Of a stretch of DNA of 64,000 nt, positions 25,963 through 33,068 are shown in pieces. Below the pieces are notes generated by a model. That model saw only the letters and a list, made by a program, of their open reading frames with translations. It was not told where the DNA came from and did no database searches. This DNA comes from Paenibacillus sophorae (GTDB lineage Bacteria; Bacillota; Bacilli; Paenibacillales; Paenibacillaceae): contig NZ_CP076607.1 of assembly GCF_018966525.1 (NCBI RefSeq), positions 3,224,001-3,288,000 on the forward strand. Reading direction: 5' to 3'. Every line of letters begins with the position of its first letter. Position 1 is the stretch's first letter. A program made the position numbers and the translations under genes.

Positions 25963-26481
25963 TTGGGTATTTTAAGTGGTAATCCAAAAGATGAACCGAT
26001 GCATTATGGTGAAATTTATAGTGTATGGCAGAGCTCTATGATGGCCAGAGACGTGGTGTCGCTATACCAAGCATTTTTGAATCATGCTGGTGATAAAGAC
26101 CTGAAAAAAATCCTTGATGATCTTATCGATCAAGCGGAACTGGAAATGAAAGAATGCGATACATTGCTTACGGCTAACGGAATTGCACCTGCACCAGTAT
26201 TGCCTAAAAGACCAGAAGTAAAACTTGAAGATATACCTGCCGGTGCAAGATTTACCGACCCTGAAATCGCTGCACATATAGCGGCGGATGTCGCCACGGG
26301 ATTGGTTGTATGTAGCCAAGTTATGGGACAATCCATTAGAGTTGATATCGGAGCTTTATTTGCTAAGTACCATGTAGCTAAAGCAGCATTAGGGGTCAGA
26401 ATTCTTAATTTGACTAAAGAAAAAGGTTGGCTCATTCCTCCGCCACTTCAAATCAAACGACCAGAGACAGTTAAGGCTTAG
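25963..26481 (+). CDS. DUF3231 family protein
   Basis: A 172-residue helical protein with the DUF3231 pattern HYGEIYSVWQSSMMARDVVSLYQAFLNHAGDKDLK near the N-terminus, which recalls ferritin-like or spore-coat-F-like four-helix bundles. The start is a TTG at 25963 behind AAAGGAG. Double-length members exist; this one is the single-domain form. The role is unknown, but the family is common in spore-forming Bacillales. Confidence 0.8.
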   Translation: MGILSGNPKDEPMHYGEIYSVWQSSMMARDVVSLYQAFLNHAGDKDLKKILDDLIDQAELEMKECDTLLTANGIAPAPVLPKRPEVKLEDIPAGARFTDPEIAAHIAADVATGLVVCSQVMGQSIRVDIGALFAKYHVAKAALGVRILNLTKEKGWLIPPPLQIKRPETVKA

Positions 26482-26487
26482 AAAAAT

Positions 26488-26520
26488 AAAATCCCGCTCA
26501 ATTTGCGGGATTTTATTTTA
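26488..26520 (+). terminator. Rho-independent terminator
   Basis: AAAATCCCGC pairs with GCGGGATTTT around a 7-base loop, followed by TATTTTA. Confidence 0.85.
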
Positions 26521-27131
26521 TCAAACAACAAACTCAGTAAACACCGACTACGCAACATCCCTGATTTGGTCCAGTTTCTCATTCTCAGCCGGGCACGTAG
26601 TCGCGGTGCCAGATGGACAAACTCCTTATTCTCCCCGGTCACAGTTGTTTTGCAACGCCATGAAAAGCTCGCTTGTGTGTAGGCAAGACTCCCAACTCGA
26701 TAATCCCAGCCGCGCGAAGCTTGCCGGACGATCCGGACGACACTGCGACAAGCCAACGCATGTCAATGAAGCTTGGAGGAAAGTTCCCTGGAAAAACTAT
26801 CAAACATGGTCTAGGGGCGTGTCCTGGCAGACACGCCCCTAAGTAACACAGCTTAATTAAAATTTCATCTTTAATGTATCACATCTGTTAGTATTTGGTT
26901 TGAGGGAGTTTGCAGTGCAAATTTCTGTTGACCAATTAACGAGTGTCGTTTTTATCTGAAAGGAGAACATGCATTGGATATAACTCATGAGATTACATAT
27001 GACAAACCGATATGCGAGAGATATTTAAATACAAGGTAAAATTGCCTTGAATATTCTAAACATCCCTTTGCCGACGAAAGTTAAGGTCATCACGCCTAAT
27101 AAGGACTATCTTTTAAATATCTTAGAGCATC

Positions 27132-27174
27132 AGAGAATCGTTAAGGAAAATCTCCTTACGGTTCTCTTTTTTTC
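27132..27174 (+). terminator. Rho-independent terminator
   Basis: AGAGAATCGTTAAGGA and TCCTTACGGTTCTCT form a long stem with one mismatch or two, followed by a run of T. Confidence 0.8.
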
Positions 27175-27245
27175 TTTCAGGGAATTTCCGCTTAAAAAAT
27201 TCTGTTCTCAATCCATTCTCAAGTCGCACTTTTCAATGTTTTTCT

Positions 27246-27285
27246 GGACGGATGGGGATCGAACCCATGACCCCTACCCTGTCAA
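27246..27285 (-). repeat. tRNA 3'-half, att-like direct repeat, copy 1
   Basis: Read on the minus strand this is the anticodon loop (TTGACAG, GAC in anticodon position), the variable region, a perfect T-stem (ATGGG/CCCAT) with TTCGATC loop, and most of the acceptor strand. The 5' half of the tRNA is missing. Identical to 32860-32899. Confidence 0.8.
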
Positions 27286-27542
27286 GATGAATCAGTTCTT
27301 CCTTAGTTGCTTTGTTCACAAAATGAATCTTTGATTTATACCCTAATGCTTAGCCTATGTCCTACACACATTTTATTCCAATGTACTATAGATGTGAAAA
27401 TTTATCATTCGAAAATTGGTGTTATATGGATGAATGGACGCGATCCAATTGGGAATATGCCTTTTTTCGACCCTCTTGTCGCGCATTAGTGTGTTTCATC
27501 ATAACGTGTTAATGTGAGACAAGTATTTAGGAGGAATGCCTG

Positions 27543-28424
27543 GTGCCAAGAATATCTGTAATCATGCCGGTCTACAATAATGTAATCTATTTACAGCAAG
27601 CAATTAACACAATCTTGTTGCAAACGTTAAACGACCTAGAGTTGATAATAATTGATGACGGATCAACCGACGGATCAGCGGGAATCATACATGAAATAAA
27701 AGACACTAGAGTAAAAAAGATATTTCATACTGAGAATATGGGTATTGTCACTTCGCTGAATCAAGGACTCGATCTGGCCCAAGGTGAGTACATCGCCCGT
27801 ATGGACAGCGATGACGCTGCAGCACTAAACCGCTTGGAAGTGCAGGCATATTTTATGGACCAGAATCCCACCATAGATATTTGCGGAACAGGATATACAA
27901 CGAACTATCTCGGGCCTGTCAGGTTAAATCCTATGCATCACGAAGAAATTAAGGTCTGGCTGTTATTTAACTGCTGCATTCTACACCCTTCCGTTATGAT
28001 GCGCCGAAGTTCGATAGATCGTCTCGGGATTCGTTATGATTATAATTACCCTCATGCAGAGGATTACGAACTGTGGAACAGGCTATCCTCAAGCGCGCAA
28101 TTCGCGAATCTCCCTCACAATTTAATGTATTACCGGACTCATGAAGGACAAATATCTAATAAACACCGAGTAATACAAGATAATTCTGCACGAAGAATCC
28201 GTCAGAGACAACTTTCTCAACTAGGCATTCAATTATCGGATGAGGAATACGCACTAATGGTTAAATTAGCTGAGTTTAGGGTTAATTCTGAAGATTTTGA
28301 GGACTATCGAACAGCAGCAGGTTTTGCGAATTGGCTAGTTGATCAAAATCGACAATACCATGTATTCGACCAGGATCTATTAAGAATGGCTCTATCCCGA
28401 TGTATATCAAGAGTTCCATACTAA
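27543..28424 (+). CDS. Family 2 glycosyltransferase
   Basis: A 293-residue GT-A-fold glycosyltransferase. N-terminal ISVIMPVYNN and IDDGSTDGS bind the nucleotide sugar; ARMDSDDAA (residues about 88-96) is the DxD-type metal site and AEDYELWNRL (near 175) the catalytic ED motif. No membrane helix is seen, so it is cytosolic or peripherally attached. The GTG at 27543 follows GGAGG. Neighbours do not form a polysaccharide cluster, so it looks like isolated cargo within the island. Confidence 0.9.
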   Translation: MPRISVIMPVYNNVIYLQQAINTILLQTLNDLELIIIDDGSTDGSAGIIHEIKDTRVKKIFHTENMGIVTSLNQGLDLAQGEYIARMDSDDAAALNRLEVQAYFMDQNPTIDICGTGYTTNYLGPVRLNPMHHEEIKVWLLFNCCILHPSVMMRRSSIDRLGIRYDYNYPHAEDYELWNRLSSSAQFANLPHNLMYYRTHEGQISNKHRVIQDNSARRIRQRQLSQLGIQLSDEEYALMVKLAEFRVNSEDFEDYRTAAGFANWLVDQNRQYHVFDQDLLRMALSRCISRVPY

Positions 28425-28490
28425 ATATGTAACCAACATCGTCAAATAGTTGATGCATTAAGAAAAAGACGTGAAGGCAAAAACGATAAT

Positions 28491-28520
28491 CCCGTCAGGC
28501 ATTAGCCCGACGGGTTGTTT
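28491..28520 (+). terminator. Terminator of the glycosyltransferase gene
   Basis: CCCGTC (28491-28496) pairs with GACGGG (28509-28514), with additional GGC/GCC pairs inside; followed by TTGTTTT. Confidence 0.75.
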
Positions 28521-28667
28521 TATGTATGCTCTAAATTCGAATCGCTCGCGCATAAACCAACTTCCAGCAATCCTAATGGTCTCTGGGAATAACCTTCAAC
28601 TATCCCACCATAGTCCATCAGGTGACCTATAGGGTCTTCAAACCTAATAATTGTACCGATATTTATT

Positions 28668-28695
28668 CCGCCAGTACCCATGCTGGCGGATTTTT
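28668..28695 (+). terminator. Rho-independent terminator
   Basis: Perfect CCGCCAG / CTGGCGG stem followed by ATTTTT. Confidence 0.8.
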
Positions 28696-28698
28696 CCG

Positions 28699-28728
28699 TT
28701 GCTTAAAATTCCCTGAGGCGGTTATAAT
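28699..28728 (+). promoter_or_regulatory. Promoter of the small broken gene at 28763
   Basis: TTGCTT (28699-28704) and TATAAT (28723-28728) are spaced 18 bp. Confidence 0.55.
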
Positions 28729-28762
28729 ACAAACAAATGTTCTTATTTTGGAGGCGGTTGTT

Positions 28763-28961
28763 ATGCACATGCGCACAGGACAGATTGTGGAAATTGTGTA
28801 TATGGATAAGGCCAGCAAGATCACGCAGCGGGATTGAGGTCAAAGGCATAAAGGACGGCCACATCCGGGCGACCTGCCTTACCACCGGCATGCCTCGTGT
28901 CTTTCTCACCACAAATATCCTCGCTTGGCAGCCGGTATGGGCGCGCCATGCTGTCGGATAA
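28763..28961 (+). pseudogene. Small SOS/phage-type gene, frameshifted
   Basis: The reading begins MHMRTGQIVEIVYMDKASKITQ and continues after a shift near 28835 as EVKGIKDGHIRATCLTTGMPRVFLTTNILAWQPV. GGAGG lies upstream of the ATG. Together this gives a ~65-residue protein of a type that often precedes YolD-like genes next to Y-family polymerases in Paenibacillus; the function is unknown. The frameshift suggests decay. Confidence 0.55.
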
Positions 28962-29394
28962 CGCGTGGAAGATCCTGCGCATCATGCATTCCATGGGCAG
29001 CACTTCCGGGGGCGTATGCCACCGATATGGGAGTTGCGGCGTAAATCCAGCAGGCGGCCAGAACAGATCAAGGCGGCGCTGCAGGAACTAGCCCGGGAAA
29101 GGTATATAGAATGGCAGCCGGGAGCGCCGAATTCTCGAACACCAGCACGACACGGCGCGCCGGGATAAGCCGGTCCTGGACCCGCAGGAATGGGAGCTCA
29201 TCGATCAGGCGCTGTATCATTCAATGGAGGACCACGCCCCGGTCACGCTGACATTATTCGATCCGTTTGTTGATCGACAGGCCCACGGCATCGTGATGCA
29301 AGTGGATCGGCAGCTGAAGCGTATCAAGCTCAGAGTGTCAGTAGACGACTGGGGCTGGATCGACATGTCGGAGATTATTGCTGCAATTACATAA
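28948..29394 (+). pseudogene. HTH-type gene and YolD-like gene, broken
   Basis: From 28948 the frame reads MLSDNAWKILRIMHSMG, then shifts near 29000 to RMPPIWELRRKSSRRPEQIKAALQELARERYIEWQ (winged-helix-like). From about 29122 another frame reads ...KPVLDPQEWELIDQALYHSMEDHAPVTLTLFDPF and ends VSVDDWGWIDMSEIIAAIT at 29394; this latter part is the body of a YolD-like protein, the usual partner of UvrX-type polymerases. No polymerase gene is left beside it. Several frameshifts indicate a decayed operon. Confidence 0.6.
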
Positions 29395-29402
29395 ACAGCA
29401 AA

Positions 29403-29430
29403 CCCCACAGCCGAAGCTACGGGGCTTTTT
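29403..29430 (+). terminator. Terminator after YolD-like remnant
   Basis: CCCC..AGC CGAA GCT..GGGG stem followed by CTTTTT. Confidence 0.7.
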
Positions 29431-29481
29431 CGTATTTCAGATATCTTCCCAGCCTGTTGTCTGGGCACGCAACATGCAAAA

Positions 29482-29517
29482 AGGCTCGTAAATCGCCCTA
29501 TTAGCAATTACGAGCCT
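29482..29517. terminator. Hairpin, possible bidirectional terminator
   Basis: AGGCTCGTAA (29482-29491) pairs perfectly with TTACGAGCCT (29508-29517); flanked by AAAAA on the left, so it would act best on the minus strand. Confidence 0.55.
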
Positions 29518-29532
29518 GTTAATTCTAAGTTA

Positions 29533-29558
29533 TGGTGCGATCGAGAGGACTTGAACCC
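29533..29558 (-). repeat. tRNA-Leu 3' end fragment including CCA
   Basis: On the minus strand GGTTCAAGTCCTCTCGATCGCACCA is split here as the T-loop TTCAAGT, acceptor strand CGATCGC, discriminator A and CCA. The rest of the tRNA is absent. Such 3' ends mark places where elements integrated into tRNA genes. Confidence 0.65.
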
Positions 29559-29587
29559 GTTAGCATGATGCGCTGTCAAGCGTACAC

Positions 29588-29620
29588 ATGGCCATTTCGG
29601 ACTGGATCCGAAATGGCCAT
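29588..29620. repeat. Perfect 14-bp inverted repeat
   Basis: ATGGCCATTTCGGA and TCCGAAATGGCCAT around a 5-base loop. No T-run on either side, so it is not a standard terminator. Confidence 0.8.
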
Positions 29621-29662
29621 GGAGTTAAAGCCGGTTCCTGCTGCCCGGCACTCAGCATTGAA

Positions 29663-30775
29663 TCAGCTCAGTGTGGCAAGAGCCTCCCGGGTGAATGGCT
29701 GCATCGCTTCGGTGCGATCGTCGCGGATCTTGGCCGCCCAGGCCGGATCGCTCAGCAGCGCGCGACCGACGGCGACGAGGTCGAACTCCCCGCGCTCCAG
29801 ACGCTCGATCAGAGTGTCGATGCCGGCAGTCTGCCCGCCCTTGCCTTCCTCGAACAGGCTGGTGAAATCCGAGTCCAGGCCGACCGAACCAACGGTAATA
29901 GCCGGCTTGCCTGTCAGCTTCTGCGTCCAGCCCGCCAGGTTGAGGTCTGAGCCCTCGAACTCGGGCTCCCAGAATCGGCGCGTGGAGGCATGAAAGATAT
30001 CGACGCCTGCCTCAGACAGCGGTGTGAGGAAGTGCTCCAGCTCCTCTGGATTTGCGGCCAGTTTGACGCCGTAATCAACCGGCTTCCATTGGGAGAAGCG
30101 GAAGATAATCGGAAAGTCGGGGCCGACCGCGGCTCGCACCGCCTCGATAACCTCCACCGCGAATCGAGTGCGGCCAACGAGATCGCCACCATACTTATCC
30201 GTACGCTTGTTGGTGAAGTTCCAGAAGAACTGGTCAATGAGGTAGCCGTGCGCGCCATGTATCTCTACCGCGTCAAAGCCGATGCGCTTCGCATCGGCAG
30301 CGGCTTGGGCATATGCCTGCACGAGACCGTGAATCTCCTCAACCGTCAACGGCTCTGATACCGGTTCGCCAGTCAGGCTGAGGCCAGACGGCCCGATCGG
30401 GTCGGCATTCGATTCCGGGAATTTCTCCCTCTCGCGGGCCGTACCGGTATGCCAAATCTGCGGAGCGATTTTCCCGCCGGCTTCATGCACTTCGCGGACG
30501 ACACGCGCCCATCCTTGCAGAGCTTCCTCCCCGTAAAAATGCGGCACGCCGAGATCAGCAGCCGCAGCCGGATGGTTAATGACTGTTCCTTCAGTGATGA
30601 TGAGGCCGACGCCGTTTTCGGCCCTCCGCCGGTAATATCCGGCCACGTCGGGACCTGGAACGCCTGACGGCGAAAAGCCGCGGGTCATTGGGGCCATGAC
30701 AATACGATTTTCAAGCTTCAGCCGTCCGTCTTCAAATGGCTTGAACAGAACCTCTGCTGATTTGGATAGGGTCAT
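29663..30775 (-). CDS. Old yellow enzyme family NADH:flavin oxidoreductase
   Basis: A 370-residue FMN-dependent ene-reductase. Family motifs: NRIVMAPMTRGFS (residues 23-35), IITEGTVI, PQIWHTG (near 104), EIHGAHGYLIDQFFWNFTNKRTD with the substrate-binding His-Gly-Ala-His (about 173-176), and VAVGRALLSDP near the C-terminus for FMN phosphate. It should reduce activated alkenes or nitro compounds. AGGAGGAG precedes the ATG. An ArsR regulator gene lies 98 bp upstream on the same strand. The GC content is clearly higher than in the prophage to the right. Confidence 0.93.
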   Translation of the reverse strand: MTLSKSAEVLFKPFEDGRLKLENRIVMAPMTRGFSPSGVPGPDVAGYYRRRAENGVGLIITEGTVINHPAAAADLGVPHFYGEEALQGWARVVREVHEAGGKIAPQIWHTGTAREREKFPESNADPIGPSGLSLTGEPVSEPLTVEEIHGLVQAYAQAAADAKRIGFDAVEIHGAHGYLIDQFFWNFTNKRTDKYGGDLVGRTRFAVEVIEAVRAAVGPDFPIIFRFSQWKPVDYGVKLAANPEELEHFLTPLSEAGVDIFHASTRRFWEPEFEGSDLNLAGWTQKLTGKPAITVGSVGLDSDFTSLFEEGKGGQTAGIDTLIERLERGEFDLVAVGRALLSDPAWAAKIRDDRTEAMQPFTREALATLS

Positions 30776-30873
30776 TTTATTCTCTCCTCCTGTAGGGTTG
30801 TTTGTTCATCTATAAATATAAATATATGGATTAACAAATGAAAACGCAAGCCCTTCGGAGAAAACTCTTGAAA
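30776..30873 (-). promoter_or_regulatory. Putative operator region between ArsR gene and reductase gene
   Basis: The spacer holds an AT-rich imperfect palindrome, TTTGTT ... AACAAA with ATATAAATATAT in the middle (about 30799-30838). ArsR-family operators are AT-rich inverted repeats, so this may be a regulator site for the reductase gene. Confidence 0.4.
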
Positions 30874-31206
30874 CTACTTCTTCTTGGCCTGCAGTCCCGC
30901 CTCAAAGTCCTCCAAAAAAGCGGCGATCGCCTCCTCATTGCGTCTATAATAAGTCCATTGACCATAGCGGCGGGACTCCACCAATCCGGCCTTCTGCATA
31001 GAGGACAGGTACGAGGAGATGACCGACTGCGCCAGACCGGATTTTTCCTGAATGCTTCCCACGCAGACACCGCCCGGGAACTCTTCTTTAATGAGGCTCG
31101 GCAGATTCTCATTCATCTTTTCCGGCTCCCGCAGCCAGCAAAGGATATTGAGACGGGTTTCATTAGACAGAGCCTTCAGCACCGCAAGCATATCTTCATT
31201 ATTCAT
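30874..31206 (-). CDS. ArsR-family transcriptional regulator
   Basis: A 110-residue winged-helix repressor: LKALSNETRLNILCWL (residues 10-25) is the ArsR start, followed by the recognition helix SVISSYLSSMQKAGLVESRRYGQWTYY. Cys residues occur (LCWL and VCVGSI), but not in the ELCVCDL metal motif, so a metal effector is uncertain. GGGAG lies upstream of the ATG. It sits directly before the old-yellow-enzyme gene, suggesting control by an electrophile or oxidant. Confidence 0.88.
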   Translation of the reverse strand: MNNEDMLAVLKALSNETRLNILCWLREPEKMNENLPSLIKEEFPGGVCVGSIQEKSGLAQSVISSYLSSMQKAGLVESRRYGQWTYYRRNEEAIAAFLEDFEAGLQAKKK

Positions 31207-31389
31207 TCTTGACTCCCATTTCTAGTTGGTTTGTTCCCAGTATACCAAAAGTCCTGCTCATGAGAAAAATAATAAAGATTGCGTAACTGCGCCCGAAGCT
31301 TCCGGAATACACCACTGCTTCTTCAACCAAGGAGCAACTTTAACTGCAGCTTCCGGATGGAGATATAGAGTGGAGCTGACTGGCTGGAG

Positions 31390-31809
31390 ATGGAAGGGTT
31401 GGCCCTCTTGGAAGGCTGGGCCCGCGATGGACTGACGGACGAGCTGATCGCGGAGAAGGTCGGCATAGGCGCTCGCACGCTGTATGAGTGGAAGGTCCGG
31501 TATCCGCAGATTTTGCAGGCCTTAAAAAAGGGCAAGGAAGTTGTAGACCGGCAGGTTGAGAGCGCGCTTCTGCGGCGGGCTCTCGGCTACTTCTACGATG
31601 AAGTGACCCGGGAAGGCGGCGTGGAGGTGAAGCGCGTCACGAAAGAGGTTCAGCCTGACGTAACGGCGGCGATCTTCTGGCTGAAGAATCGCTGCCCTGA
31701 TAAGTGGAGGGACAAGCAAGAGATTCGCCATAGCGGTTATTTGGCCGTGAATAATCCGTATAGCGGCCTGATCACGGATGAGCTAAAGAAGCTGATTAAC
31801 GAGACTTAA
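31390..31809 (+). CDS. Phage terminase small subunit-like HTH protein
   Basis: A 139-residue protein with an N-terminal HTH (DGLTDELIAEKVGIGARTLYEWKVRYPQILQALKKGKE) and a second part PDVTAAIFWLKNRCPDKWRDKQEI, the pattern of phage small-terminase/transposase-like HTH proteins. No good ribosome-binding site precedes the ATG at 31390, and the usual N-terminal extension seems missing, so the gene may be truncated. It is a relic within the island left of the prophage; no large terminase follows it. Confidence 0.7.
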   Translation: MEGLALLEGWARDGLTDELIAEKVGIGARTLYEWKVRYPQILQALKKGKEVVDRQVESALLRRALGYFYDEVTREGGVEVKRVTKEVQPDVTAAIFWLKNRCPDKWRDKQEIRHSGYLAVNNPYSGLITDELKKLINET

Positions 31810-31816
31810 GGAGACG

Positions 31817-32326
31817 ATGCAGTTGAACGAGCTGGACAGGCTTAACCGGCAACTGGCACCTATTGAGCGTGCGCTGTCCCTGCTCTCCTGGTGGGAACGT
31901 CGAATAAAACGGCAGGTGTTCCTTAGCATGGACGATGAAGCGGCCAGTGCTGCCGCTCTCGGCCTGTCTGTGCCGACGCTCCGGCGGGAGGTTTCAAACC
32001 ACTGTGGGCGTATTCTCCGAGGCCATATGAGCGAGCATGATAAGGAGATCAACCAGAATCGTAAGGGTTGGTTCGACAAGGAAACTAAGAAGATTTATAT
32101 CAGCCTGTCTGTTTTTCCACGCGATATACTCGAAAGAGCTGTGAGGAGTGTTCAAGAAAATATGAGGAAGGCGGGATTCCGGTCATTAAGACCAGGACAA
32201 GCAAGCGAGTGGTTAAACGTGGCCTTTTCCATTGGATTGAAAACAGAAAAAGAGCCAGCAGAGCTTAGCATTCGATGGAGCGACGAGCCCCACAGGTGTG
32301 AACGTTTCGTCAGATGGGAAGCCTAA
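31817..32326 (+). CDS. Uncharacterised phage-type protein
   Basis: A 169-residue basic protein without membrane segments. AAGGAGA lies before the ATG, 7 bp after the terminase-small-like gene, so the two form an operon. The first half contains LGLSVPTLRREVSNHCGRIL, possibly an HTH; the second half FPRDILERAVRSVQENMRKAGFRSLRPGQASEWLNVAFSIGL resembles no family I can name. Confidence 0.55.
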   Translation: MQLNELDRLNRQLAPIERALSLLSWWERRIKRQVFLSMDDEAASAAALGLSVPTLRREVSNHCGRILRGHMSEHDKEINQNRKGWFDKETKKIYISLSVFPRDILERAVRSVQENMRKAGFRSLRPGQASEWLNVAFSIGLKTEKEPAELSIRWSDEPHRCERFVRWEA

Positions 32327-32414
32327 GTTCCGAGGTGATTGTGATGGAGCTTAAGACAACTGCTTTCATTGAACCCTGCGATATGACATCAAACAGGCCC
32401 TGCGAGATGAAATA

Positions 32415-32900
32415 ATGGCGGAACTGCAGCCACAGATTGAACAGGCGCTTTATGCGAATATCTTTGATCTTCAAGAAGCGAGTCAATATTTAAAGGTTTC
32501 AGACAAAACGCTTCGACGGATGACCAAAGATGATGGTGTACCGCATTTCTGGCAACGAGGGCAAATCTTCTTCCGACAAATTGCATTGGATCGCTGGATA
32601 TCGGAAAAAGAGCAACTTGATCCATTAAGGAGGGACGCCAATATGCCCGGAAGTGACCCACACCGCCATACAGGACAAGGCAGTATACGAACCTGGCGTG
32701 GGAATCCTATGAGGCACTACTATACAGCAAAAGAAGTACAGGCCATGCTGCGGATCGGCTGCCTACGCACCGCAGTTCCGAGTTCAGTCTTTGAATGCAG
32801 AGCTGGCGGCAAACGAAAAAAGCCTTGCTCAGCAAGGCTTTCCCGATCTGTACTATATAGGACGGATGGGGATCGAACCCATGACCCCTACCCTGTCAAA
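32415..32900 (+). pseudogene. HTH/excisionase-like gene(s) running into the att-like repeat
   Basis: The frame starts MAELQPQIEQALYANIFDLQEASQYLKVSDKTLRRM, an excisionase-like HTH (about residues 15-70). Near 32700 a second start reads MRHYYTAKEVQAMLRIG, another AlpA-type HTH, that shifts frame soon after. The open frame then runs through the tRNA-derived repeat, giving a meaningless C-terminus. The first domain may still be expressed; the second part looks broken. Confidence 0.5.
32860..32899 (-). repeat. tRNA 3'-half, att-like direct repeat, copy 2 (prophage edge)
   Basis: Identical over 40 bp to 27246-27285. It lies 170 bp from the end of the integrase gene, the usual place of an attachment site, and the base composition falls sharply to its right. 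I take it as the left boundary of the prophage; the matching intact tRNA should lie beyond the window. Confidence 0.75.
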
Positions 32901-33068
32901 TGTGTGTACCCTCAAAAAACTGTCCAATTTAGATCTTTTAGTATCAAATAGTCCCGATTTATAAGGGTTTTACAATAATAAAATGAGTCGTAAGGTGCAT
33001 TAATATCGCTTAGTTTCACTGGAATTAACGTGTCCTGCCCCCCAAAATGCCCCCCAAAACCACCAATT

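Larger units (their letters stand above)
26521..27542. other. Gene-poor region with hairpins and a tRNA-derived repeat
   Basis: No protein gene could be supported. It holds a perfect 12-bp hairpin without T-run at 26812-26841, a 21-codon open frame starting TTG near 26974 behind AAAGGAG, a strong terminator at 27132-27174, and the 40-bp tRNA 3'-half repeat at 27246-27285. The left part (26560-26800) is GC-rich and might be decayed transposon or intron sequence. Confidence 0.5.
28425..28762. other. Intergenic region with two terminators and a promoter
   Basis: It contains the terminator of the glycosyltransferase gene (28491-28520), another terminator (28668-28695) without a visible gene in front of it, and the promoter of the next small broken gene (28699-28728). 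No coding sequence is supported. Confidence 0.6.
27246..32899. mobile_element. Remnant island between two tRNA 3'-half repeats
   Basis: Identical 40-bp sequences at 27246-27285 and 32860-32899 bound 5.6 kb containing phage-type fragments (YolD-like, HTH, terminase-small-like), a glycosyltransferase and a regulator/reductase pair. The arrangement fits an older integrated element left of the current prophage, both using the same tRNA-type attachment sequence. The interior has no integrase, so it is a relic. Confidence 0.55.

Noticed and set aside
27235..27300. Protein-like reading with TDGDRTHDPYPVK (also at 32855-32910)
   Set aside because: This is the plus-strand translation of the tRNA 3'-half repeat, not a coding sequence.
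29532..30358. Long plus-strand open frames opposite the reductase gene
   Set aside because: They are antisense shadows of the GC-rich old-yellow-enzyme gene, without start signals or domains.
31226..31435. Frame upstream of and overlapping the terminase-small-like gene
   Set aside because: Its end reads the same DNA as the HTH gene in a shifted frame; no ribosome-binding site.
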